From Nitratireductor sp. (GTDB taxonomy: Bacteria; Pseudomonadota; Alphaproteobacteria; Rhizobiales; Rhizobiaceae), in assembly GCF_017794765.1 (NCBI RefSeq), contig NZ_CP051236.1, forward strand, positions 1,746,757 to 1,810,756: 64,000 nucleotides of DNA, in the 5' to 3' direction. The position numbers were made by a program, and so were the translations under genes. This document shows positions 39,011 to 48,500 of the stretch, piece after piece. Position 1 is the first letter of the stretch. The number at the start of each line of letters is the position of its first letter. The notes under the pieces were generated by a model. That model made no database searches and was not told the DNA's origin. It saw nothing but the letters and a program-made list of their open reading frames with translations.

Positions 39011-40675
39011 CTATTCTATGATGACCTCCGTGCGTTCGCCTGCAGTTACGGTTGCTTTCCGGCCCTCTTCCGCCCTGTCGCCTTCATAGCGAACGCGCAC
39101 CTCATATTCGCCCGGATGCAAGGTCTCCTGCGCTTCCTCGTCATAAGCGCCACTCAGATTCTTCTGATTGCCCTGTATGTCCTTCTTTCCTTCCAGGAAA
39201 TCGATCCTGTAGGCACCGGGAGCGGAGACGGCGAGAACGCCGGCGTTAATGTTGACGGTCGCCTCTGTGCGCTCGCCCGCCTTGACGCTGATGGGCGTCA
39301 TAGCCTCGGCCTTTCCGAGCCTCGCGTGAAGCATGTAATCGCCCGGCGGAACGTCCATACCCTGCTTGCCTGGTCCATACTGGCCGCTGAGCGTCTTGCG
39401 GTTTCCATTGATGTCGGCCTTGGCCTCCAGAACCTCGAAGCGGATGGCGCTGCCTTCCACATCCGGTCCGCTTTCCGTGTAAACGGCAGAGGGGACAACA
39501 AGCCCGGAGCCGATGACCAGATCAAGCGTGAGGGTCTTGCCAGCCGCAAGTTCGTGGCTCTCTTCGATCGTGGCCTTGCCGATACGCCCGGTGACCTTGA
39601 TGGGGCCTGCCTTGGCCCAGACCCGGGTCTCGCCATAGCCGCCATCATTCGTGCCGTCGAAATGCACGTCGACACGCGCACTCTGGTCGACGTCGGTATC
39701 TTCGGGGGTGCGTTTCGGGGTGACTTCGACCAGGCCTGCATCGAGCACGGCGAGCACGTCGGTCGTGGTGTCGGCAGTCAGTTCAACATCGCTCTCGACG
39801 ATGATACGGCCAAGCCGCGCTTTTGCGCGGTAGGCCCCGGGCGGAACGCTGGCTGCGAACACGCCGCGATAGCCGCCTGCGGTGCTGCGATTTGCGGGTG
39901 CGCCATTCTCGCCAAGCGGAATGAAATCCCAGCGCACCTCGGTGCTGTCGGTCATGTCCGGCCCATCCCTGGAAAGGCGTGCGATACCACGCACGTTGAA
40001 CTCGACGGCAGCCGGTTCCGGCTTCGGCTCGGGCTCGGGCTCGGGCTCTGGTTCGGGAGCCTTTGCAACCGTGGTCTGCAGTGCTTCGGCAAGCTGCCCT
40101 GCGTCGTCTGCCTTGAGATAGAGACCGCCCGTGTTTTCTGCCAGGCAGGCAACTTCCTGCCCTTCTTCCTCGGAAAGACCGAAGCCGACCACATGGGCCG
40201 TGAAATCGACACCGGATGCCTCAAGCTCGCGGCCGAGCGCGCAAGGGTCTGCGTTGCAGGTCTCCAGACCGTCCGTGACGAGTATCACGGTTGCCGGGTT
40301 TTCTTCTATGCGCAGTTCCCCGGCTGCCTTCCGAACGGCATCGGTGAGGGGCGTCTTGCCCTTCGGATTGAGGCTGTCGGCGAAATCCGCGACAGCGCCT
40401 GCCGTTCCCCTTGCAGGCGGTATGGCGATCTCGATGTCGGAACAGGAACCTTTTTCCCGGTGCCCATAGGCCACGAGGCCAAGCTCGGTGTCCTGCGGAA
40501 GTGTTGCCATGACCTTGCGCAGCGTGTCGCGCGCGATCTCGATCTTTGTTGTCCCGTCTATCTGGCCCCACATGGAGCCGGAGCCATCCAGAACGATGAT
40601 CGTCTTGCCGGCGGCCATCGCGGGGAGGGCAAGAAGAAGGGCTGCGAATACGCTTAACAAGCGGATACGGATCAT
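39011..40675 (-). CDS. secreted VWA-domain protein with repeated C-terminal beta domains
   Basis: The 554-aa product has a signal (residues 1-22) and a von Willebrand A domain (about 24-200) with MIDAS residues Asp30, Ser32, Ser34, a Thr near 108 and Asp135 (VTDGLE). A Pro-Glu linker follows (about 207-222). Four related beta units then run to the end. The last two share a block seen as ADINGNRKTLSGQY (420-433) and DIQGNQKNLSGAY (499-511), and VKAGERTE repeats as VTAGERTE. The family is unknown to me. It is probably exported to the periplasm or surface and may bind a metal-dependent ligand. The start at 40675 is the ATG before the signal peptide. It is divergent from ccrM. Confidence 0.87.
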   Translation of the reverse strand: MIRIRLLSVFAALLLALPAMAAGKTIIVLDGSGSMWGQIDGTTKIEIARDTLRKVMATLPQDTELGLVAYGHREKGSCSDIEIAIPPARGTAGAVADFADSLNPKGKTPLTDAVRKAAGELRIEENPATVILVTDGLETCNADPCALGRELEASGVDFTAHVVGFGLSEEEGQEVACLAENTGGLYLKADDAGQLAEALQTTVAKAPEPEPEPEPEPKPEPAAVEFNVRGIARLSRDGPDMTDSTEVRWDFIPLGENGAPANRSTAGGYRGVFAASVPPGAYRAKARLGRIIVESDVELTADTTTDVLAVLDAGLVEVTPKRTPEDTDVDQSARVDVHFDGTNDGGYGETRVWAKAGPIKVTGRIGKATIEESHELAAGKTLTLDLVIGSGLVVPSAVYTESGPDVEGSAIRFEVLEAKADINGNRKTLSGQYGPGKQGMDVPPGDYMLHARLGKAEAMTPISVKAGERTEATVNINAGVLAVSAPGAYRIDFLEGKKDIQGNQKNLSGAYDEEAQETLHPGEYEVRVRYEGDRAEEGRKATVTAGERTEVIIE

Positions 40676-40752
40676 GCCGGGTCTCCATGGGTGAAACTTG
40701 ACGCAAGGGAAGATTGCACAGCTTCGCATGGGCAGCAAATCGCCCGCGTCCC

Positions 40753-40779
40753 TTACGGAATATTTACCATCTTCCGTAA
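40753..40779. promoter_or_regulatory. inverted repeat in the ccrM upstream region
   Basis: TTACGGA (40753-40759) and TCCGTAA (40773-40779) form 7-bp arms about 20 bases apart centre to centre, ending 40 bases before the ccrM ATG. The position fits a regulator site controlling ccrM, the divergent VWA gene, or both. No GANTC site was seen in the 144-base gap. The role is inferred from symmetry only. Confidence 0.35.
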
Positions 40780-40795
40780 CCATAACGGCAGGTAA

Positions 40796-41953
<1,158 letters not shown>

Positions 41954-41967
41954 GCCTGACGGAAAAG

Positions 41968-41994
41968 CGGCTCCGGCGACATACCCCGGAGCCG
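41968..41994 (+). terminator. hairpin after ccrM
   Basis: A perfect 9-bp stem (CGGCTCCGG with CCGGAGCCG) around a 9-base loop begins 15 bases after the ccrM stop. It has no T run, so it would be a weak or Rho-assisted terminator. Confidence 0.5.
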
Positions 41995-42017
41995 TGAAAC
42001 GCGGGTTCAATCAATGC

Positions 42018-42050
42018 CATGAAACGCTTTCATGAATCATTGCATGATTC
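42018..42050. promoter_or_regulatory. two adjacent 17-bp palindromes between ccrM and a HAD gene
   Basis: CATGAAA-CGC-TTTCATG (42018-42034) and GAATCAT-TGC-ATGATTC (42034-42050) share one base and have perfect 7-bp arms with 3-base centres. They lie in an AT-rich patch of the convergent gap, 18 bases from the end of the HAD gene. They may be protein sites or bidirectional hairpins. The function is unknown. Confidence 0.4.
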
Positions 42051-42067
42051 GAAAGTGCATGGGTTTC

Positions 42068-42679
42068 TCAGACGGTGAAGCCCAACCTGGCGAGATCCTG
42101 GCGCAGCTTCTCCGCGCCACTGAAATGCACGGCCTGCCAGCCCGCATCTCTTGCCCCTTCCACGTTCTTCTCGCTGTCGTCGATGAACAGTGTCGCTGCA
42201 GGTTCAAGACCGAAACTTTCGACATGGGTGTCGTAGATCGCCCGATCGGGCTTGATGAGCCCGATTTCACCTGAAACGGTGACACCGCGCGGCCTGTTGA
42301 GGAAGGCAAAACGCCTGCGCGCCTCGACGAATGTATCGGCGGCGAAATTGGTCAGCATTGTCACGTCATGACCGGCATCGATCAAAGTTTCGAGGATGGC
42401 GACCGAAGCGTCATAGGCGTGGGGCACCATCTCGTGCCAGTGACGACGGAAGCCTCGGATGTTCTCTTCCTCGGCGGGATGCTCGGCAATCAGCAGCGCT
42501 TCGGCGTCTTCCCATTTGCGCCCCCGATCCTGCTCTACATTCCACTCGCCGGTGCAGACATTTTCCAGGAACCAGCGGCGCCGGCCATCATCCGGGATCA
42601 GGTGACGGTAGGGAATTTCCGGATCGTAGTGGATCAGCACGCGACCGATGTCGAATACGACGTGTCGAATTTGGCTCAT
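42068..42679 (-). CDS. HAD family phosphatase (YihX-like)
   Basis: The 203-aa product has motif I FDIGRVLIHYDPE (with the two Asp spaced by a changed residue), motif II LTNFAADTF, motif III Lys in GLIKPDRAIYD and motif IV TLFIDDSEKNVEGARDAG. In motif I the residue two after the nucleophile Asp is Gly rather than Asp, a difference seen in YihX-like members. The product is likely a small-molecule phosphatase. The ATG follows GGAT. It starts six bases after the mutY stop, so the two genes are co-transcribed. It is convergent with ccrM. Confidence 0.88.
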   Translation of the reverse strand: MSQIRHVVFDIGRVLIHYDPEIPYRHLIPDDGRRRWFLENVCTGEWNVEQDRGRKWEDAEALLIAEHPAEEENIRGFRRHWHEMVPHAYDASVAILETLIDAGHDVTMLTNFAADTFVEARRRFAFLNRPRGVTVSGEIGLIKPDRAIYDTHVESFGLEPAATLFIDDSEKNVEGARDAGWQAVHFSGAEKLRQDLARLGFTV

Positions 42680-42685
42680 GCGGTT

Positions 42686-43804
42686 CTATCCTTTGCGGCG
42701 TTTCTTCGTGGCTCCGGGTATCGCAGCTTCGATGACCTTTTTCATGACAGTGGGCAGAGCCTCCCCCGGAAGGGCGTCGGGGAGAGACCACCATCCATCA
42801 CCCGGCGAAGCGTTGTCGGGGACATCGGCCTTAAAAACAAGAAGCTCCAGCGCGAAATGGGTGAACACGTGGCGGATCGAACCGGATGGGCGCCAAGCGG
42901 CGGTGAAAGGAGCGGCGGAGACATCCGTGATGCCATCATGGCGCGCCGTCCAGTGGCTGCCGGGAACCTCCGCCATTCCGCCCAGAAGGCCTTTCGCAGG
43001 GCGCTTTCGCAGGAGCACGGAACCATCGGAGCGCATGGCGACAAATGCTGCGCCGACACGCGTGGGTTTTTCTGTCTTCGGCGCCTTGACCGGAAAACGC
43101 TCGGCAATGCCTTCGCGCCGCGCCGCGCAGCTCCCGGTGATGGGGCACAACACGCAAGCCGGCTTGCGCGGTGTGCAGATGGTTGCCCCGAGATCCATCA
43201 TGGCCTGGGCGAAATCGCCCGGCCGGTCATGTGGCATGGCTCTCGCAACCAAAGCGCGAATCTCGGGCTTAGCCTGCGGCAGCGGTGTCTCTATGGCGTG
43301 AAGGCGGGTGATGACGCGCTCGATATTGCCGTCGACCACCGCTGCAGGGCGGTTGAATGCAATGGCGGCAATGGCGGCGGCGGTGTAGTCGCCGATGCCG
43401 GGAAGAGCCTTGAGTCCGGCCTCCGTATCGGGAAAGCGGCCGGCATGTTCGGTCGCGACGGTCTCGGCGCATTTCTTCAGATTGCGGGCGCGCGAATAAT
43501 AGCCCAGCCCCGCCCACGCCTTCATCACATCGTCGGCACTGGCAGCGGCGAGGGCCTCGATTGTCGGCCAGGCATCGGTAAAGACTTCAAAATAGCGCTT
43601 GACCGCGCCGACGGTGGTCTGTTGAAGCATGACCTCCGAGAGCCAGACGCGGTAGGGATCGGGCAGAACGCCGATTTTGGTTTCGTCCGGGGGGGTGCGC
43701 CAGGGCAGGCTCCTGTGATGGCGGTCATACCACGCAAGCAGCGGAGATGAAAAATCGGTCGAAGAAGCCTGTGCGTCGGTGACCGACGCTTCCCTGCGTG
43801 CCAT
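42686..43804 (-). CDS. mutY: A/G-specific adenine DNA glycosylase
   Basis: The 372-aa product has WYDRHHRSLPWRTPPD, the helix-hairpin-helix LPGIGDYTAAAIAAIAFNRP with the catalytic Asp in VVDGNIERV, and the iron-sulfur Cys set C-x6-C-x2-C-x5-C (CTPRKPACVLCPITGSC). A C-terminal Nudix-like domain follows. MutY removes adenine paired with 8-oxoguanine. The start at 43804 is the first ATG before the conserved part. The HAD gene follows six bases downstream. It is divergent from the DUF721 gene. Confidence 0.96.
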   Translation of the reverse strand: MARREASVTDAQASSTDFSSPLLAWYDRHHRSLPWRTPPDETKIGVLPDPYRVWLSEVMLQQTTVGAVKRYFEVFTDAWPTIEALAAASADDVMKAWAGLGYYSRARNLKKCAETVATEHAGRFPDTEAGLKALPGIGDYTAAAIAAIAFNRPAAVVDGNIERVITRLHAIETPLPQAKPEIRALVARAMPHDRPGDFAQAMMDLGATICTPRKPACVLCPITGSCAARREGIAERFPVKAPKTEKPTRVGAAFVAMRSDGSVLLRKRPAKGLLGGMAEVPGSHWTARHDGITDVSAAPFTAAWRPSGSIRHVFTHFALELLVFKADVPDNASPGDGWWSLPDALPGEALPTVMKKVIEAAIPGATKKRRKG

Positions 43805-43854
43805 ACTGGAGCGGAACTCAATATGTGTTGCGGATCAATTCGAGACTTCATGTC

Positions 43855-44352
43855 ATGACAGGGAAGAGGCAATCGGGCAATCCCGTCGCTGTCAGCGATC
43901 TTGCCACCGCTATTCTCGATCCGGTGATGCGCAAGCGTGCGGGCCTTTCCGTTGAGCTTGTCCAGTGCTGGGGCGAAATCGTTGGCGAGCGGCTGGCGCT
44001 CAGCACGCGGCCTGAAAAGCTCGCCTGGCCGCGCCGCCGGCACGAGGATGATCCGTTTGAACCGGCCACGCTGGTGATTGCCTGCGAAGGGGCGGCTGCC
44101 CTGCGCCTGCAGCACGAGACGGGTGAAGTGATCGCCAGGGTGAATGCTTTTCTTGGCTTTGCGGCGGTGGGGCGCATCAAGATCGTGCAAAAGCCCGTGG
44201 CCCAGCCGCAGACGCGCCGCGCTCCGGCCATGCGACCGCTCACCGGATCGGAGACCGCGCGGATCGACGCGCTGGTCGCCGGGGTCGAGGACGAGGGCTT
44301 GCGTCTATCGCTGCAAAAGCTCGGCGCAAGCATTCTTGGCCGCCGCAAATGA
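43855..44352 (+). CDS. DUF721 domain-containing protein (DciA-like)
   Basis: The 165-aa product has the DUF721 core: VQCWGEIVGERLALSTRPEK, then LVIACEGAAALRLQHETGEV and IKIVQ. The family includes DciA, the replicative helicase loader of many bacteria, so a role in DnaB loading is possible but not shown here. The start at 43855 is chosen because the upstream part overlaps the start of the divergent mutY. It is 127 bases from the DsbA-like gene on the same strand. Confidence 0.85.
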   Translation: MTGKRQSGNPVAVSDLATAILDPVMRKRAGLSVELVQCWGEIVGERLALSTRPEKLAWPRRRHEDDPFEPATLVIACEGAAALRLQHETGEVIARVNAFLGFAAVGRIKIVQKPVAQPQTRRAPAMRPLTGSETARIDALVAGVEDEGLRLSLQKLGASILGRRK

Positions 44353-44479
44353 ACGACGATCACCAAAACGTGATGGGGCGCCTGCTTCAGAAAATCGCGC
44401 CCCTGACCCAAATTCGCCCGAAACGCCCGCTTTGTGGCGTGAACGCAGGTAACACTCCAAGACGAACAGGTGAGATTTC

Positions 44480-45190
44480 ATGTCCGAACTGATCCAGCGC
44501 CGCAGACTCCTTCTTTCCATGGCCGCCTTGCCGGCGCTCGGGCTGGGACTGGCCGCATGTACCGAAGGCAATGCCGAAGCGGATGCGGCAGCACCGGCCA
44601 CGGATCCTGTCACCACGGCTGCGGTTGAGGCTCCACCGTCAAGCGGAACGGTGGACATGGAGAAACTGCTTGAAGAGGGTGCTCTGGAGGACAAGGTTCT
44701 TGGCGATGAAAACGCGCCGGTGACCATTGTCGAATACGCTTCGATGACCTGCAGTCATTGCGCCACCTTTCACACCAGGACCTATCCGGAACTGAAGAAA
44801 AAATACATCGAGACGGGCAAGGTGCGCTTCATCCTGCGCGAATTTCCTTTCGACCCGCGAGCGGAAGCTGGCTTCATGCTGGCGCGCTGCTCGGATGACA
44901 AGTATTTTGCCATGGTCGACGTTCTGTTCAAGCAGCAGGGCAATTGGGCACCTGTGCAGGATGCGCAATCTGCGTTGCTGAAGATTTCCAAGCTCGCCGG
45001 CTTCACACAGGAGAGCTTTGAGGCCTGCCTGACGGATCAGGAGCTTTTGAACAAGGTTCGCGCTGTGCGCGCTCGTGGTGCCAGCGATTTCGGCGTCGAT
45101 GCAACGCCGACCTTCTTCATCAACGGAAAGAAATATTCCGGCGCAATGTCGATCGAGGAAATGTCGGCGGTCATTGACGGCATGCTCTGA
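44480..45190 (+). CDS. DsbA family thiol-disulfide lipoprotein
   Basis: The 236-aa product has an Arg-rich n-region and a lipobox (LAAC, Cys27), then an acidic-Ala/Pro linker. A thioredoxin-fold DsbA domain follows with CSHC at 91-94 and cis-Pro in DATPTFFING. It should oxidise or isomerise disulfides in the periplasm, anchored to a membrane. The n-region RRRLLLS could also suit Tat export. GGTGAG precedes the ATG. It has a decayed partial copy of its own 3' end just downstream. Confidence 0.92.
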   Translation: MSELIQRRRLLLSMAALPALGLGLAACTEGNAEADAAAPATDPVTTAAVEAPPSSGTVDMEKLLEEGALEDKVLGDENAPVTIVEYASMTCSHCATFHTRTYPELKKKYIETGKVRFILREFPFDPRAEAGFMLARCSDDKYFAMVDVLFKQQGNWAPVQDAQSALLKISKLAGFTQESFEACLTDQELLNKVRAVRARGASDFGVDATPTFFINGKKYSGAMSIEEMSAVIDGML

Positions 45191-45218
45191 CACACGCCTG
45201 AAACGCCCGGGTTCATCG

Positions 45219-45253
45219 ACACCACCGGCATTGTCGGTGGTGTTGTGCGTTTT
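45219..45253 (+). terminator. hairpin after the DsbA-like gene
   Basis: ACACCACCG with CGGTGGTGT forms a perfect 9-bp stem around a 7-base loop, 28 bases after the DsbA-like stop, followed by a weak T stretch (GTTTTG). It is a probable terminator. Confidence 0.55.
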
Positions 45254-45315
45254 GCGGCTCGTGCAGGGCCCTGGGAGACATGCGCAGGTCACCGAAAACG
45301 ATCAGGCGCGAAGGC

Positions 45316-45533
45316 TCTATCCTGTTGAAAACCGCCCTGTATGTGGGTTTCTGGCCAGAGAATATTGAAGCTTGCTTGACGGGCCGTAAGCTTCCGGATG
45401 AAGTCAGGGAAATGCGCAATGGGGGTTGGAGCGTCCGCACAGCGAGGCTGTTCCAACATTCTTCATCAACGGGATGAAGCACTCGGGAGCCATATCGATT
45501 GACTAAATGTCGGCGATCATCGACGGCATGCTT
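45316..45533 (+). pseudogene. decayed partial copy of the DsbA-like gene
   Basis: This stretch translates in pieces to a sequence like the last 70 residues of the upstream DsbA-like protein. SILLKTALYVGF then ENIEACLTGRKL matches SALLKISKLAGF then SFEACLTDQEL. After a frame change, VPTFFINGMKHSGAISID, a stop codon and MSAIIDGML match TPTFFINGKKYSGAMSIEEMSAVIDGML. It has a frameshift near 45425-45450 and an in-frame TAA, and no 5' half or CxxC. It is a remnant of a partial tandem duplication or of an old paralogue. It is not expected to be translated. Confidence 0.8.
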
Positions 45534-45535
45534 TG

Positions 45536-45564
45536 GCGGGCAACGCGTTTGCCCGCGGCTTTTC
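45536..45564 (+). terminator. hairpin with T run before smc
   Basis: GCGGGCAA with TTGCCCGC forms an 8-bp stem around a 5-base loop, followed by GGCTTTTCT. It is just after the decayed DsbA copy and 27 bases before the smc ATG. It may once have ended the duplicated gene. Confidence 0.6.
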
Positions 45565-45590
45565 TATGCGCCGGTTAAGGTGCGGCCAGC

Positions 45591-48500
45591 ATGAAATTCA
45601 CCAAGCTGCGCCTTTTGGGATTCAAGTCCTTCGTCGAACCGAGCGAGTTCGTGATCGAGAACGGGTTGACGGGCGTTGTCGGTCCGAATGGCTGTGGTAA
45701 ATCCAATCTGGTGGAAGCCTTGCGCTGGGTGATGGGCGAAAGCTCGTACAAAAACATGCGCGCCTCCGGCATGGACGATGTCATTTTTTCCGGTTCTGGC
45801 ACGCGTCCGGCGCGGAACACGGCCGAGGTGACGCTTTTTCTCGACAATGCCGATCGCACAGCACCTGCCGCATTCAACGATGCGGACGAATTGCAGGTCT
45901 CGCGCCGGATCGAACGTGAGGCGGGGTCGGTTTACCGGATCAACGGCAAGGAGGCACGCGCCCGCGACGTGCAGCTTCTCTTTGCCGACCAGTCAACCGG
46001 CGCACGCTCGCCCTCCATGGTGGGGCAGGGGCGGATCGGTGAACTGATCCAAGCAAAGCCTCAGGCGCGCCGCGCGCTTCTGGAGGAGGCAGCCGGCATA
46101 TCCGGGCTCCATTCACGCCGTCACGAGGCCGAACTCAGGCTGCGCGCCGCCGAACAGAATCTCGAGCGGCTCGACGATGTGGTGAGCGAACTCGACAGCC
46201 AGATCGAGAGCCTCAAACGACAGGCGCGCCAGGCTTCGCGCTTCAAGAAGCTCTCCGCGGAAGTGCGCAGGGCCGAGGCGATCCTGTTGCATTTGCGCTG
46301 GTCATCCGCCAAGGCACAGGAAGCCGAAGCCCAAAGTGCGCTGTCGCAGGCGACGGCCCTGGTGGGTGAAAACGCCAGCGGCCAGATGGAAGCGGCCAAG
46401 GCCCAGGCAATCGGTGCGCACAAACTTCCTGCGCTGCGCGATGCCGAGGCAGCCGCCGCCGCCGCCCTGCAACGGCTGACCATTGCCCGCACGCAGGTCG
46501 AGGAAGAGGCCAAGCGCATTGAAGCCCGCATGCAGGAACTGAAGAAGCGCATCGACCAGTTGAATGCCGATGTTGCGCGTGAAGAGCAGATGGTGCGCGA
46601 CAATGCCGACGCACTGGCGCGTCTGGCTGAAGAGGAAGACGCGCTGAAGGACGCCGAGGATGGTGCTGAAGGGCGCGAAGCCGAGTTGCAGAGTGTCTTC
46701 GAAACGGTTTCCTCAGATCTTTCGACTGCCGAAGAGCTGCTCTCGCGGCTGACAGCCGAGAAGGCAGAGGCTTCTGCCACGCGGCAACAGGCCGAGCGCG
46801 CAATCCGCGAGCAGGCAGATCGCCGTGACCGGCTTGCACGGCAGATCGCCAACATGGATGCCGAGCTCGCTGAGATCGCCAGCCGGATAGCCGGTCTGCC
46901 GGATCCTGCCGAAAAACGCATGCTTGTCGAGGAAGCGGCCGAGCGCCTTGAACTGGCGGAAGCGGCTGTCGGCGAAAGCGAAGAGCGTGTTGCCGCCGCC
47001 CGCGAAGCGGAGCAGGCCGCCCGCGCGCCCCTGCAGGAAGCACGGGCCGAGCTTGGCCGGGTGGAAACGGAAGCGCAGACCCTGCGCAAGATTTTGAATG
47101 CCGGTGGGTCGGACCTCTTCCCTGCGGTTCTGGAACAACTGCGCGTCGAACGCGGGTTCGAGACGGCGCTGGGTGCCGCATTGGGTGAAGACCTCGATGT
47201 GCCACTCGACAGTGCCGCGCCCGTCTATTGGGGACCTTCGGAGATTGCATCGGACGATCCGGCTCTTCCCGATGGCGTGATGGCGCTGGCCTCTGTGGTG
47301 AAAGCGCCCGCACAGCTTGCGCGTCGCCTTGCACAGATCGGTGTCGTGGATGCCGAGGACGGACCGCGGCTGCAAAAAAAGCTGAAGCCCGGGCAGCGGT
47401 TGGTCGCGCGGGACGGAGCTTTGTGGCGTTGGGACGGATATCGCGCCAGCGCCGACGCTCCGACAGCAGCAGCGCAGAGACTGGCACAGAAGAATCGCCT
47501 CGCCGAGCTTGATGGAGAGGTGATCGAGGCGACGGCGCGGCTTCGCGCTGCCGAAACCGCGCTGACTGATGCCGAGCAGGGCGTGAAGAGCGCGGTGGAA
47601 GGCGAGCGCCGCGCGCGCGAAGAAGCGCGCGAAGCGCAGGCCGCGCTCAGCCGTGCGCGTGAAGCGTTGGCAAGTGCCGAAAAGGCGGCCGGTGAGCTTT
47701 CAAGCCGGCGCATGAGCCTCGAAGAGGCGCGTGGCCGGGTGGTCGAAGACCACGAAGAGGCCGTGGCCGCGACCATGACGGCGGAAGAAGCGCTTGAAGG
47801 CGCGCCGGATCTGACCGAATTGCAGGCACAGCTTGAGCGTCAGTCCGCCGAGGTTTCTGCCAAGCGTGCAGCGGTGGCCGAGGCGCGGGCGGCCTATGAA
47901 GGTTTGCGGCGCGAGGCTGACGGTCGCCGGCGCCGTCTGGAGGCAATCGCTGCGGAAAGACGGAGCTGGCAGTCGCGTGCGGATAATGCCGACCGCCACA
48001 CTGCCGCGCTTCTCCAGCGGCGCGCCGATACGGAAGCCGAACTTGAGGTCCTCGCAGAAGCTCCCGAAGAGGTAGAAGCGCGCGGGCGTTCGCTGCTTTC
48101 CGAGATCGCAAAGGCGGAGGCCGTGCGCAGGGAAGCCGCAGACGCGCTGCAGGAAGCCGAAAACCGCCAGACGGAGCTCGACAAGCGCGCGACCGAGAGC
48201 ATTCAGGCGCTTTCTTCTGCACGCGAAGCCAGAGCCCGTGCCGAGGAGCGTGTGACGGCTGCCGAGGAGCGACGCAAGGAAGCCGAGGCCCGTATTCAGG
48301 AAGTGCTGAATGTCCCACCCCACAAGGTCCTGGCGATGGCCGAGCTGGAGCCTGACGAGGCCATGCCGGAGATCGCGGAAGTGGAGCGCCGACTGGAACG
48401 GCTGAAGATGGAGCGGGAACGGCTCGGCGCGGTCAACTTGCGTGCCGAGGAAGAACAGACCGAACTGACGGAACGTCATGGCACGATTGTCGCCGAGCGG

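Noticed and set aside
39116..40657. 513-codon open frame on the plus strand across the VWA gene
   Set aside because: The minus strand gene has a signal peptide and MIDAS motif; the plus frame has no recognisable features.
42368..43750. 460-codon open frame on the plus strand across mutY and a HAD gene
   Set aside because: mutY has all expected motifs on the other strand, so this is a shadow frame.
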